A stretch of 64,000 bases of DNA from Cytospora piceicola (Eukaryota; Ascomycota; Sordariomycetes; Diaporthales; Cytosporaceae): NCBI GenBank assembly GCA_023375675.1, contig JALQBC010000003.1:682001-746000 (forward strand). The letters are read 5' to 3'. Position numbers and translations under genes: made by a program. Shown in pieces: positions 1 through 10,728 of this stretch; positions within the stretch are counted from its first letter, which is position 1; every line of letters starts with the position of its first letter. The notes beneath the pieces were generated by a model. The model had not been told where the DNA came from and ran no database searches. It worked only from the letters and a program-made list of their open reading frames with translations.

Positions 1-847
1 ACAAACAACCAGACAACCTTGGAAGTACCTAGGTATATACGAACCCCACGCAGTACAGCAGTCCAGATGTCTATCAGTAACGTGGACGGGAACCCCAACC
101 GGCATCATGCAGGATACCCGTCGGGAAAAAGCTTGGCCGAGAAGCATCATATTAACAAGCATTACCTCGGTACCTTGTATGTCACTGTACATACGGAAGC
201 TTCCAAGATATCAAGGTTGTTCTAGCCTCCAACAGCCTTGGAACCCTGGAATGTTTAGGTTCGCCACACCTCAAGCGACACTCACCGGTTAAAAGGAAGA
301 TACGGTGCTGCTCCGGAGATGCCCTGGCGGTGAGGTGAGTCTTTACGAAGAGTCTACGTAAAGATGGAGATCAATCCAGAACTGGACAAAATCCGAATCA
401 GCGACCCGCCACGTCGGGGTAAGCAACATCCATGGATGCGAGATAAGATCTCCGCCCCGGATCTCACGGCGCGCCCTGAGACAGGGTTGAGAGATGGTTT
501 GGTCTCTAAACAGCAATGATCGGAAGTCATCCATTCACCTTATTGGAGGTACACGGTACTTTGTAAGCCACGACTGACTTGGCCTTGGAGGCAGACCTTC
601 ATGCTATAGCCACAGGGCACACGATTCAGTTGCTCTAGGAATGCCCATGCATATGGCCGGTTTTCTCCCTCTCTATAATAACACCATCGACTGTACGCCG
701 TATGTCTTCAATCCAGAACGCCATATGCTCGCGATTTGATATTTTTGCCCTCCACCGAAACGCCGTAACAGACTTGTGATTTCATCGTAGAATCAGCCCC
801 CCAGCCCCCCCATAAAACCCCAGCAAGGCAGGCTGTCGTTGAGAGCC
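1..847. other. Intergenic, no gene seen
   Basis: No open reading frame here has recognisable protein features. It holds one copy of the palindrome TACCTAGGTA (26-35) and the 3' flank of the XPB gene, whose stop codon is at 848. Confidence 0.6.
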
Positions 848-3379
848 CTAAGTCTCGCCCATCTTGCGTCGCCTGTCGTTCTCCCTCGAGACCTTCTTGA
901 AGAAGTCGCTCTTGGGCTGGTGCTTCTTCTTCATGCCCCTGTTGGCACTCTTGTTCTGCTCCACGTACGCCATGTCCTGCCCGCCGCTCAGGGCCACCAG
1001 CGCGCCCGCCGTCCTCCTCACGTACCCCTTCTTCTTGCCCGTCTTGCGCAGCGGCTTGCCGTCCGGCCCGTAGAACATGTTGCCCTCCGCCGCCAGGCCC
1101 GACTCCTCTTGCATGTACAGCTTCGCGTCGTCGTGCTTCTCGATGTCCATCAGCAGCCTCGTCAGGAGCTCCTTCCGGTCCTGCGCCGTTGCGAACGCCA
1201 GGTCCGGCGTGTGCTCGATGTTGTGCAGGTGCGTAATCACCTTGAAGGCGTACCCCTGATCCACCAGGAACGCCTGCCGCTTGGACGAGAAGTACATCTC
1301 CTGTGTGTCCTTGGACACAAGCGAGTAGAAGAAAGCGTTGAAGCCCTCGTCGTTTCGTCGCTTGGCCCGGAGGATACGTCCAAGCCGCTGGGCTTCCTGA
1401 CGTCGGGAACCATACTGCGCCGAGATTTGGATGAGGCAGGTTGCTTCGGGAAGGTCGAGCGAGGTGTCGCCGATTTTGGAGAGAAAGATGGTACTGCAAT
1501 TCGGCGAGTCCCGGAACAATTGCAAAATCGTCTGTCGCTCGGAATTGCCAGTGCCACCGTGGAGGTATGGCTTCATCAATCTCTTTGCGTAAAATTCCAG
1601 GGCGTAAATGTCATCTGAGAAAACGATGATCTTGTCGCCACGTTCCTCGTGATACTTGATCAGGTACTGGCACGCCTGGATCTTGCTAGGATTCATGACG
1701 TAGAACAGCGATCTCTTTCGCGAGGGCGCCTGGAGGTATTGGTCGTAGAACTCTGCAGGCATCGTACACCACACCTCAGCGCATTGAACACGCGCAATAT
1801 GGCCCTGCTGTGACAGCTCCATCCAGTTGGCCTCGTACAGCTTCGGTCCGATCAAAAAGTTCAGGTCCTCAATCTTGTTGTCCTCACGAAGAAGCGTAGC
1901 TGTGAGACCCAGCTTTGAGTGCGCCTTGATGGTACCCGTGACCTTCCGGAACATGTTGGCAGGCACGACGTGCACTTCGTCCAGGAGCATGAGACCCCAC
2001 TCACGACTTTGCAGGAACTTCATCATCTTGGCCGATTCGTGGGCACGCTCTCTTGAGTTACTCACCATGGAGTAGGTTGTGACGATGACACCAGTGTTTC
2101 CGGTGAAGACCTCCTTGTTGTCAGAAGAGAAGATGGCAATGTCGTCGGGGTTGATATTTGACCATTTGATAAACTCATTCCTCCATTGGATCACGGACAT
2201 GTTACTGGTGGCCAGAACTATGATCCCCTTCTTGATGGTGCAAGCGGCGGTGATGCCGACCAACGTCTTGCCTGCTCCGCAAGGCAACACAATAATCCCA
2301 CTCTTTGCACGACCGTTACCAAACATCTTGCTGAGACTCTTCTCCTGATATGGACGGATCTGGGTCGAAGGTTGAAGGTCAATCTCCAGGTTGGCATTGG
2401 CGTTGTCATTCCTGAAATCGTACTCCTCGAGAGCAGGAAATTGCAGTTTCAGACACCGCTCTGCCACCGTGCTCACTTTCTCATCCAAGATTTGGAATGC
2501 GTGGACGACATCTGCATCATCGTCGTCATCATCCTCGTTCAATGCAGTGTATACCTCTTGTTCAGTCGGGTTATCGGAGGCTTTGTTGGCAATTCCCTCG
2601 GCCGCCTTGATACCTGCAGCCTCCTTCGTTCCAGCGATAGCCAATCCGGCCATCTTAGGGGCGCTCGTCGTGACTTGTTCGGCGCCGTGTACTCGGCACT
2701 CTCCTCCGATAATAGGATCCTTCAATAGGAGTTGCAGCACCTCCGCATCTGTTGTCTCCACGTAGTACTTGTTGTTCCTCAGAACTAACTTCACTTTGCC
2801 ATAACTCGCACCGCAATTTGCTATGAACTTCTTAATGTTATGGGGCACAGGTGTCTTCGAGAAACGATCGAGGGTATGTTCGATATCTTTCGGGTTCAGA
2901 CCAACAGACACAGCCGCGTACAGACTGTGGGTGGTGAGCTTGTATTCGTGCAGGAACATGGGTCGCGACATGGGCTCCGCAATGGTAACGAGGAAGTCCT
3001 GTGCCTGCGGCGCCAGCGGATGGAAGCTCTCCAGGACGACCTTGAAGTCGCCTTGGATCCATAGCGGCCGGTTCGCATGGTCGGGCTTCAACTGCATGCC
3101 GGTAAAATCGCGTTCGTGTTCGGTGCCAAAGTGCCTCGAGGCCATGTCGGTGTAGGCAGGCGGGACGCGGTACTTGTACTCGTCATTGTTGACGTCGAAG
3201 TAATCTACATTCCGCTGGATCTCCTTGTCCAGGTCATCTTGAGGCTCATCATCCGGCTCTGGAGAGCCCGAGCTGCCCCTACTACGAGGAGTAGCAGGTC
3301 CCGGGGTTGAGACCTTGGAAGCTCGGCCTGCCTTGATGGCGGCCTGGGCACCGGAGGCTGCCTTCCGTTTTGGAGGCAT
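848..3379 (-). CDS. SSL2: TFIIH DNA helicase subunit XPB/Ssl2
   Basis: This is a 3'-5' SF2 DNA helicase/translocase of TFIIH, used for promoter opening by RNA polymerase II and for nucleotide excision repair in the nucleus. The single exon encodes 843 residues, a normal fungal XPB length. It shows a lysine/serine-rich N-terminus, the XPB N-terminal damage-recognition region (about 70-300), Walker A PCGAGKT near residue 366, the DEVH box near 468, the RED motif in the TATLLRED segment just after it, and helicase motif [10 protein letters not shown] in the C-terminal lobe, followed by a basic tail. The start at 3379 (MPPKRK) is preferred because homologues begin this way; an in-frame ATG 48 nt upstream (3427) would add 16 residues. 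It is divergent from the CHY zinc-finger gene. Family assignment is essentially certain; only the start is open. Confidence 0.96.
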   Translation of the reverse strand: MPPKRKAASGAQAAIKAGRASKVSTPGPATPRSRGSSGSPEPDDEPQDDLDKEIQRNVDYFDVNNDEYKYRVPPAYTDMASRHFGTEHERDFTGMQLKPDHANRPLWIQGDFKVVLESFHPLAPQAQDFLVTIAEPMSRPMFLHEYKLTTHSLYAAVSVGLNPKDIEHTLDRFSKTPVPHNIKKFIANCGASYGKVKLVLRNNKYYVETTDAEVLQLLLKDPIIGGECRVHGAEQVTTSAPKMAGLAIAGTKEAAGIKAAEGIANKASDNPTEQEVYTALNEDDDDDDADVVHAFQILDEKVSTVAERCLKLQFPALEEYDFRNDNANANLEIDLQPSTQIRPYQEKSLSKMFGNGRAKSGIIVLPCGAGKTLVGITAACTIKKGIIVLATSNMSVIQWRNEFIKWSNINPDDIAIFSSDNKEVFTGNTGVIVTTYSMVSNSRERAHESAKMMKFLQSREWGLMLLDEVHVVPANMFRKVTGTIKAHSKLGLTATLLREDNKIEDLNFLIGPKLYEANWMELSQQGHIARVQCAEVWCTMPAEFYDQYLQAPSRKRSLFYVMNPSKIQACQYLIKYHEERGDKIIVFSDDIYALEFYAKRLMKPYLHGGTGNSERQTILQLFRDSPNCSTIFLSKIGDTSLDLPEATCLIQISAQYGSRRQEAQRLGRILRAKRRNDEGFNAFFYSLVSKDTQEMYFSSKRQAFLVDQGYAFKVITHLHNIEHTPDLAFATAQDRKELLTRLLMDIEKHDDAKLYMQEESGLAAEGNMFYGPDGKPLRKTGKKKGYVRRTAGALVALSGGQDMAYVEQNKSANRGMKKKHQPKSDFFKKVSRENDRRRKMGET

Positions 3380-3802
3380 CGTGGGTGTGTCTTTGTCAAC
3401 TATGCAGCGTTTTACTGGAATATACACCTGGAGGTGGATTATGGATTAAAGGTGTGCAGAAGTGGCACTGTTGGGACTTCCTATTTTGTTGCAAGTCGGA
3501 CGATGAAGTACCAAAAGTACGAGAACCCTCCAAGTTTAGTTAATGATTAATGATGAAGGCGAAGCTTCGACGGACCAGTGCGACCGTTATCGATAAGCCT
3601 TATATAATACCGGTTGCGCATCCCCAGACATTGAACCGTGCGTTAGCTCGGTGGGTCATACTATTAAATTCACCCCCGGTCGACGTGTTTCTACGCGCCG
3701 TCTTAGAAATCGATACATCGCATCATACACAAGTGGGCAGTCTGGTCAGGCACATGCTACCTTCCCCATCTCGCTTTGCTATCCACAAGTCAAACCAACA
3801 AG
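3380..3802. promoter_or_regulatory. Divergent promoter region XPB / CHY zinc-finger gene
   Basis: A 423-bp gap between two head-to-head starts must contain both promoters. A TATATAAT-like stretch lies at about 3600-3608. No specific factor site was recognised. Confidence 0.45.
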
Positions 3803-4342
3803 ATGTGGTGAGTACTGAGCCCAGCATACGACCATACTCCGGGAGGGAAGCTCGAACTGGTGACTAACAGCTATGAAGCAAACACATTCTCAACGCTCAG
3901 GTCTCGATCCGGTCACCCTGCTGTACGTCTGCCCACCTCCCCGCATGTTATCCGCCGAACGCCATGCATAAGTAGCGATATATACTCACCATTTGACACA
4001 TCATAACCAGGCCGGAAATGGTTCGACTGCATTGAGTGCCACCAGGAGCAAGAAACACACCCTCTGCTGCAGCGGTTCGAGCTGATCTTCGCCTGCAAGA
4101 AGTGCAAGAAATGCTTCCGCAAGGACGCCAAGGAGATGGAGGAGGCAGACGAGTACTGCCCACACTGCGACAACCACTACGTCCTCGAGGCGAAGACGCC
4201 GAAGCCTAGACTCGAGCTGGAGGGAGAAGACGCGAGAATTGACAGCCGGATGCTGAAGGATGATCGGATCAAGGCGAAAGAACTAAAGCAACTCAATGAG
4301 CTGATATTCGACCCGGACGAAGATGCAGACAAGCTGGGCTGA
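3803..4342 (+). CDS. CHY-type zinc-finger protein
   Basis: This is a small zinc-binding protein of the CHY zinc-finger family (the family that includes yeast Hot13). Three exons, 3803-3807, 3879-3922 and 4011-4342, give 126 residues starting MCKHIL. Exon 1 is only 5 nt; intron 1 ends CTATGAAG with TGACTAAC upstream, and intron 2 starts GTACGT. The spliced frame restores the family pattern: CKH at the N-terminus, a CC pair, CIECHQEQETHPL, CKKCKKCFRKD, then CPHCDNHYV, giving the Cys/His ligands of several zinc sites. The C-terminal 45 residues are charged. The biochemical role of these fungal proteins is not established by the sequence. The gene is convergent with proteasome alpha4, 272 bp between stop codons. 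The first exon rests on the CKHIL match and frame alone. Confidence 0.85.
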
Positions 4343-4614
4343 GTGACCAACCTGACATTGAAAGGGAAGCAACTTGGTTTAATGAGAGCCGCGAATACCA
4401 TCATAGAGAAATGTTTAAGCATCGGAGTCAAGGCAATGTTATTACAAGGCGCTCAATCTGCGCCAGGTCATGATATCGTACTGTACAGTGTGCCAAATGG
4501 GTCATGAACGTCTACTATTGTATCCGCGAAGTCTAGGGCTCCAAAGCAACTTGCTGTCGCATGGTTCAAGTCGCAGGGCTTGGCCCCCTTCTGTGGATTC
4601 GTCACTTCATCTCT

Positions 4615-5657
4615 CTACTCAGCACCCCGGGTTGGGATAGAAGAGCTTCCTGCACCGGTCGCCCGCGATCCCTTCTTCTTCGCCGCCTCCTCTTGCTTCT
4701 CCTGCTCGATGTTCTTGACGTAGTTCTCGATGTCCTCCACCGGCAGCATCTCGATTGTCTTTCCGGGGGCCATGATGGCAATCTCGATGTTCTTGGCGCC
4801 GGTCTGCACGACCTCCAACAGGGACTTGATGGCCAGCCGTATTGTGGCCTCGCGGTCCATCTCCTCCTTGTAGTTTCGCTCCAGGAACTCTCGCACCGTC
4901 TTGCTCGACCTTCCGATGGCGTTGGCCTTCCTGTGGGGGCAGTCAGCTTGCGTCTGTACCGCACGTCTAGAAGTAGTGTCAGACTACGTACCATGCAGAG
5001 TAAATTCCGGATGGCTCTGTCTGATACAGTCGGGGCACTTTGCTGCCGTGATCGAATCCGACAATCAGTGTGCTGATGCCAAATGGCCGAACACCTCCTC
5101 GTTGCGTGTAGCGCTGCTGAACACCGGCCACATGTTTGGTAATGTAATCGATGGTAACTGGGTCCTCCAGGTTCAGACGGTGGGACTGTGCCTCTATCCG
5201 GGCCTTGTCAACGAGGATTCTCGCATCGGCGTTCAGTCCGGCGAAGGCGAGGCAGACGTGGGTGTCGATGAGACCGATCTTCGAAGGCGTGATCCTGGTG
5301 TCTTGCAGCTTCATTGCTGATCGCTTCTCGCATCCCAGGACGACGATGTCCTGGCCCTTGACTCCGACCGCACATGTGCCTGGATCGAAATGGTCAGCCT
5401 TACATAGTTCCTTCCCCAAGGTTAAGGTTCATGGCAGGATGTACCTCTCTTCACAGCTTCTCCGGCATATTCGACCTGGAAGACGTGTCCATCGGGACTG
5501 ATGCATGTCAGTATTTTTAGTATATAAGATAGTGTTTAGGTCGAGTGGTGGGGGCGAACCTGAAGACTAGATGCGAAGTCGTTGTTAGCTAATAGGACAG
5601 CAGCTGGTACCTCGCGGGGTGCTTACCTGAGAGAGCTCTATCATATCCAGATGCCAT
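4615..5657 (-). CDS. PRE6: 20S proteasome subunit alpha type-4
   Basis: This is the alpha4 subunit (yeast Pre6, human PSMA7) of the outer ring of the 20S proteasome. Five exons on the minus strand, 5657-5627, 5566-5560, 5497-5445, 5379-4992 and 4930-4615, give 264 residues. The spliced protein has the alpha-subunit signature near the N-terminus ([17 protein letters not shown]), the gate-forming N-terminal tail, GTCAVGVKG, the [10 protein letters not shown] segment, [16 protein letters not shown], and the alpha4-type C-terminus VQTGAKNIE followed by IEQEKQE and a lysine-rich tail. Exon 2 is a 7-nt micro-exon required to read ALS-VFSPDG. Alpha subunits lack the catalytic threonine, as here. The gene is divergent from D2HGDH with a 462-bp shared upstream region. 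Identification is very secure; intron ends are placed by protein conservation. Confidence 0.95.
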
Positions 5658-6119
5658 CTTGTCACTGATTGAGCTGTCCTTGACGAGAAACTGTGGTGGG
5701 TCTTGGGTTGTGAGGAAAAGTAAGATGGTAGGGTTGTGGCGGCCAGAATGGATGGTGTTGTTGGCGATGGAGAGGTCTGTTTGATGATGGCCTACGAGAG
5801 ACAGGCTGCAGCTCTGACGACGAAGCTTAACGCAGCTGCCAGCCGCTGCAACGCGCGACCAGCTTCAATTGGCTGGACTAGGCTATGCGCGCTAAAATCC
5901 AGCACTCCACTGTAATCGCCTAAACCACCCCCAGTGCACGGCCCACCTCCGGTATCACGCCTTTTCGATAAATTTACCAATCCCCCGGGCCGGCGGCTTC
6001 TTTTTTTCTTGGCGGACCCGAGAGAAGACCACGCCGGAGCGAGTCTATATAATATCCAGCCGATCTCGTCCCTTTGCCCTTGCAAAGAAAGACAAAAGAG
6101 CACTTGACTCGTCTCGAAA
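5658..6119. promoter_or_regulatory. Divergent promoter region alpha4 / D2HGDH
   Basis: This 462-bp gap lies between two divergent starts. A good TATA-like box, TATATAATA, lies at 6046-6054, 66 nt upstream of the D2HGDH ATG. A pyrimidine-rich stretch (about 5998-6010) precedes it. The yeast Rpn4 proteasome element GGTGGCAAA was looked for and not seen. Confidence 0.5.
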
Positions 6120-7855
6120 ATGGCGTCCCGGACCCGGATCTCACGCGCCTTGGCCCGAGCCGAGAAGGCCGGCATCTCGGCGGCCTTGAACCCACGGCCG
6201 ATCTCATCCGCCTTCCCAGTTGCTGCCCGTGCTATCTCGACCACAGCAGTGAGACAATTCAGGTCGTCTGTTGCACGAGATGGCAAATTCACCACCGACT
6301 CCTACCCGGAAATCAAGAGGAATGAGAAATTCTCAAAGCTCAGCGAGGACCATGTCAAGTACTTCAAGGAGCTCTTGGGTGGCGACGCTGCTGTCATCGA
6401 TGCTGTAACCAACGAGGCACTGGCAGAGGACCTGGAACCCTTCAACTTGGACTGGATGCGCAAATACCGAGGCCACTGTAGACTAGTGTTGAAGCCCGGA
6501 TCGACTGAGGAAGTCAGCAAAGTCCTCAAGTACTGCAATGACAACATGCTGGCAGTCGTCCCTCAAGGTGGCAACACCGGTCTGGTTGGAGGATCCGTTC
6601 CGGTCTTCGACGAGATCGTTATCAGCATGAGCCGGATGAATCAGGTCCACTCATTTGACGACGTCAGTGGTGTTCTCACTGCGGACGCCGGTGCTGTCCT
6701 AGAGGTTGTCGACAACTACTTGGCAGAGAAGGGCTATATCTTCCCTCTCGACCTAGCTGCAAAGGGCTCTTGTCACATCGGAGGAAACGTCGCTACCAAC
6801 GCAGGAGGTTTGCGACTCCTTCGGTACGGAAGCCTGCACGGGAGTGTCCTCGGAATCGAGGCTGTGCTCCCCGATGGCACCATTGTTGATGATCTCTTTA
6901 AGCTGAGGAAGAACAACACTGGTTACGACATTAAGCAGCTGTTCATCGGCGCCGAGGGAACTATTGGAATCATTACCAAGCTTTCGATACACTGCCCACA
7001 GAGATCCAAGGCTGTCAACGTTGCCTTCTTTGGCTTGGAGTCTTACGAGAAGGTTCAACAAGCCTTCCGCGAGGCCAAGGGTCAGCTCGGCGAGATTCTC
7101 TCCGCATTCGAGCTCATGGACAACAACAGTCAGGAGCTTGTCAAGAGGGTTACGAAAAACAACTTCCCTTTGGAAAATGCCTACCCATTCTACTGTCTCA
7201 TCGAGACTAGTGGTTCCAACGTAGAGCATGACAACGAGAAGCTGGAGGCATTCCTTGAGGATGTCATGGGCAAGGAGATCGTATCAGACGGAGTAGTTGC
7301 GCAAGACGAGACGCAGCTCAAGTCGCTCTGGGGTTGGCGGGAAGGTATCTCCGAGAGCTCCGGGGCGTTCGGCGGCGTGTACAAGTACGACGTTTCGATA
7401 CCCCTGAAATCGCTGTACCGACTTGTCGAGGATGTCAAGGCCAAGATTGAAGCTGCTGGTCTGATCGGTGATACGGATGACTATCCTGTCGTTGACGTGG
7501 TTGGCTATGGCCACATGGGTGACTCAAACCTGCACCTCAACGTCTGTGTACGCCGATACGACAAGCAGGTCGAGAAGATACTAGAGCCCTACGTCTTCGA
7601 GTGGATCAAGGAGCACGAGGGAAGTATCAGTGCTGAGCATGGTCTGGGTCTCGCCAAGAAGAAGTTCATTGGCTACAGCCGCAGTGAAAACATGATTGGG
7701 CTGATGAAGCAAATCAAGAACCTTTACGACCCTGTAAGTCACCGTAACGTCCCATCGTCCGCCCTCGTATCACCATTGGTGTGTTTAGGTTGAAAAGTAA
7801 CTGCTGACCCAGCGTGAACCAGAACGGCATCATGAACCCGTACAAGTACATATAA
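6120..7855 (+). CDS. DLD2: Mitochondrial D-2-hydroxyglutarate dehydrogenase (FAD-linked oxidase)
   Basis: This FAD enzyme oxidises D-2-hydroxyglutarate (and possibly D-lactate) to the 2-oxoacid; it belongs to the D2HGDH/yeast Dld2-Dld3 group. Two exons, 6120-7733 and 7823-7855, give 548 residues; the intron starts GTAAGT and the last exon encodes NGIMNPYKYI. The N-terminus is rich in R/S/A and lacks acids for about 40 residues, consistent with a mitochondrial presequence. The PCMH-type FAD domain shows PQGGNTGLVGG (about 151), GGNVATNAGG and the family-specific NNTGYDIKQLFIGAEGT (about 265). The C-terminal oxidase domain has the metal-binding GHMGDSNLHLNV (about 464) and SAEHGLG. NNTGYD argues for D2HGDH rather than cytochrome-type D-lactate dehydrogenase. 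The symbol is by yeast analogy. Confidence 0.93.
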
Positions 7856-9082
7856 GGCGCGCATTAGGGCTGATGGCCAGGGGATATGAAAATACGATAT
7901 ATTTTTGGCGTCCTGCATCTGCAAGCCAGGCATGCACGTTTGTCCACGACCGTTTCTCAACGACAAAGACCATGATCCTGTCAAATCACTTACCACATTT
8001 GAAATCAGGAGTCTCAAGACTTATTTCTATACATGTCGCATCTAGCACACAATGTCCATAATTCCCTGAATGGGCGTACCAAGCAATATACACGCACGTG
8101 CTGCTGTCCCTTCTCAGTTCGAGCTCATTGAGTGTAACATTACAAGCCACCGGAGGATCATAATTATTCTGGCTCCCGGCTGACGTTCCACGGAACCAAA
8201 CAGATCAGATTTGGAGACAGCCCTATATGGATTGGACGGAAACCGGTCAAGTCTAGGACTTTGCACCATAGAGCAACATGGGTTGGTGTGGTGGGCAGAT
8301 GTGACTCTCGTTTCCCTGACCGGCTTGCTCCACGGTGGCTTCGGTTGGGCTGATGTACTACCTAGCAAATCCCGTGTCGCCGTTTCATGCAGCCCTATGG
8401 CCCAGTGCGGCGAGTAGGTACTAGTACAACTTACAAGATCCTGCTCGCAGGACCTCACCCAGATTGTCTCATAAGGCATGACCTGCAGATCGTCGGCTAT
8501 TGCCCCAACTCCCTTCAATCGAACAACGGGCAGTCCAGGCCAGGCTCGCTTTCTGTTGCCTTTGATTCGGATACATGCCCATTGTCTAGATGTAGTAGGT
8601 ATAGACCTGCTCCAATACGGACTCAGACTCCCTCTTTACGCCTCGCCATTCATTATGTGGCTCATCATGGCAATGCGCCTTGGGCATATCTCGACCATGA
8701 GCCGAAATGGCCGTCTCATTACATCCAAGCTCGCTGATGTTGTGTCCTTGCCTTGATTTTGCCTCGTCTCCATCTCTCTCCTGTTCTCATCTGTATGCGA
8801 TCTTCATGGGCCTGAAATCCAATGGCCTTGGTTGGTAATACATGCGCAGGCCGCCAGGAATAGATAGCCACTCGTCGAGATGTAGCCCCCACTGCACCTT
8901 TCTCTTTACTCACATGTATATATTGTACTCTTCCCTTCTCCGTCCCTCCCGAATATGAGCCATAGAACCCGTTAAGCCCAGGATTCTGTTACTATTGTTT
9001 CTATATCTGCGATGTGATTCGCCATCTTTGGACCAACACACAACTATACTCCATCGATCCATAATACCACTGCAACACCACC
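7856..9082. other. Intergenic, no gene seen
   Basis: These 1.2 kb lie between D2HGDH and the Zn2Cys6 factor. Open frames are short (under 135 codons) and overlap on both strands without recognisable motifs. It probably contains the D2HGDH 3' end and the regulator's promoter and leader. Confidence 0.55.
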
Positions 9083-10728
9083 ATGGTGGGCGTCCCGGGG
9101 AAGTACAAAGGCTGCAACACTTGCCGAACAAGGAGGGTCAAGGTGCGTAGATACGAACCAACATCGATTCATGCCAGATGGCTCACACTTCTGCCTTTCT
9201 AGTGCGACAACCAACGTCCGTTTTGCAGGAAGTGTGTGGATTCCGGCCGTGAGTGTCTAGGATACGGTATGTGTTTTTTTTCTCTTTCTCTTCCGTCCTG
9301 CTCTCCATCTTCCTCCTTGGTTCGTCCTGCTATGGGCTCGAAGGTGTGAAGCAAGCTGACACCCAGACTTCAGAGCGAGAGACGGTGTTCATCGTCGGCA
9401 CCGTCGAGGACAAGGGCAGGTGCTCCAGCCATCCACCACGAAACTCGAAAGGCTCGAAGAAGTCACCGTCCCCGCCAAGTACGAGCGAAATCAGAGCAAC
9501 AGAGTCAGGGTTGGTTCCCGTGGAACCTTTCCAGCCAGCCTGGTTCGACCAATCGCTGGTCTCAAGTGCCGGCAAGACTCATCGATTTCAAGTTGCTGCT
9601 CTTTACACACCTCTGAGTGCCATCGCCCGGGGTAATTACGGAAGCAAGGGCGAGACGACCGTCCTAACTTTACCACCCTACACTCCCAACGACGTCCGGA
9701 TCACGTTCGGGGACGCAGACTTTGAGCTTCGCGCGCAATGTCTGTCTCACATTTCACAAGCCAAAGATGACCCGGACCTGACAGTACCAGAAAGCCTGGT
9801 GCTGTTTCTGTACGAACACAACTTCTCCCTCGCCTCCTCGAACCTACCGCCTTGGAGTGACCCAGTAGCCCAACAAAACCGCATCAGACAGCTAGGCCCG
9901 GGGCATTTTCGCACATTCCCTTCGCACCACTTCTACGCCAGGATCTACCGGCCGAGCGCCATCACCACAGCACTCCTCAACAGGAAGGGCACGTTCTGCG
10001 CCGACCCGGAATGGACGACAGTCCCGTTCGAGCTCCATCACAAGTGCCTGTTCGACCGCCTGCTCGACCTGGTTGCTCAGCTCCCCGCCCTGCTACAGCG
10101 GCTTGACCAGCTCCTGGTCCTGGACCCAACCCTGGCACGGAGGCTCGTGGCACAGGACCTGCTGGGGAACTATCTGAACCTACAATCCCAGCTGGAGCAG
10201 TGGTTCTCTGCCGCTCTCAGCTTCTGCGGACCCGACCCTCTCTACTGGGTCGACCCGCAGGAGCATGGCGAGCTGCCCTTCTCCGACACAATCTCGTTCC
10301 AGAACCCGCTGACAGCTGTGTCCCTCATATACTACTGGAGCGTACAGGCCCTCGTCACGCCCTGCCTGGAGGTGCTGGTCCACAGCATCTTCAGCCCCGT
10401 CGTCGACGTATACCCGCCCGTATTCCCGGACCTCCCGCCCCAGCTGAGCGTCGACCCGGACAGCTACGGGCCCAGGGTGGTCAGGGGGCTCGCCGCGACC
10501 GTGTGCCGCGGCCTGGACCACGCGCTGGCGAGCACGACGCAGCCGGACATGCTGGCCTTTCCCGTGCAGGTGGTGGAGACCTTCTACGGGGCGCTGAACG
10601 TGCAGACGGGCGATGCAGCGCTGGAGATGATGTGGCTTGCTGCCTTCCGGGGGAGGATGGCCGCGAGAGGGCAGGATCTCGCCAACGTGGTGATGGGGAG
10701 GCAGTGGACAGACCTGGCGGCATGGTGA
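9083..10728 (+). CDS. Zn(II)2Cys6 fungal transcription factor
   Basis: A binuclear zinc-cluster DNA-binding regulator, expected in the nucleus. Three exons, 9083-9142, 9203-9266 and 9374-10728, give 492 residues. The first two exons encode the cluster C-x2-C-x6-C-x6-C-x2-C-x6-C (CNTC..C..C, CRKC..C) right at the N-terminus (residues 11-38), preceded by MVGVPGKYKG, a start typical of a large Sordariomycete/Eurotiomycete family. The exon 2-3 junction restores GYERETVFIVGT, the segment that follows the cluster in that family. The rest is the divergent regulatory region, mostly helical and leucine-rich, with an acidic/proline-rich linker at about 60-100. No regulatory target can be named; neighbours are not an obvious pathway. 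Splice sites are good (GTGCGT, GTATGT donors). A further small intron in the linker cannot be excluded. Confidence 0.86.

Noticed and set aside
3824..3837. Short resemblance to the 5' end of 5S rRNA (CATACGACCATAC)
   Set aside because: Match ends after about 13 nt, lies inside the CHY gene intron, and the conserved internal 5S promoter is missing.
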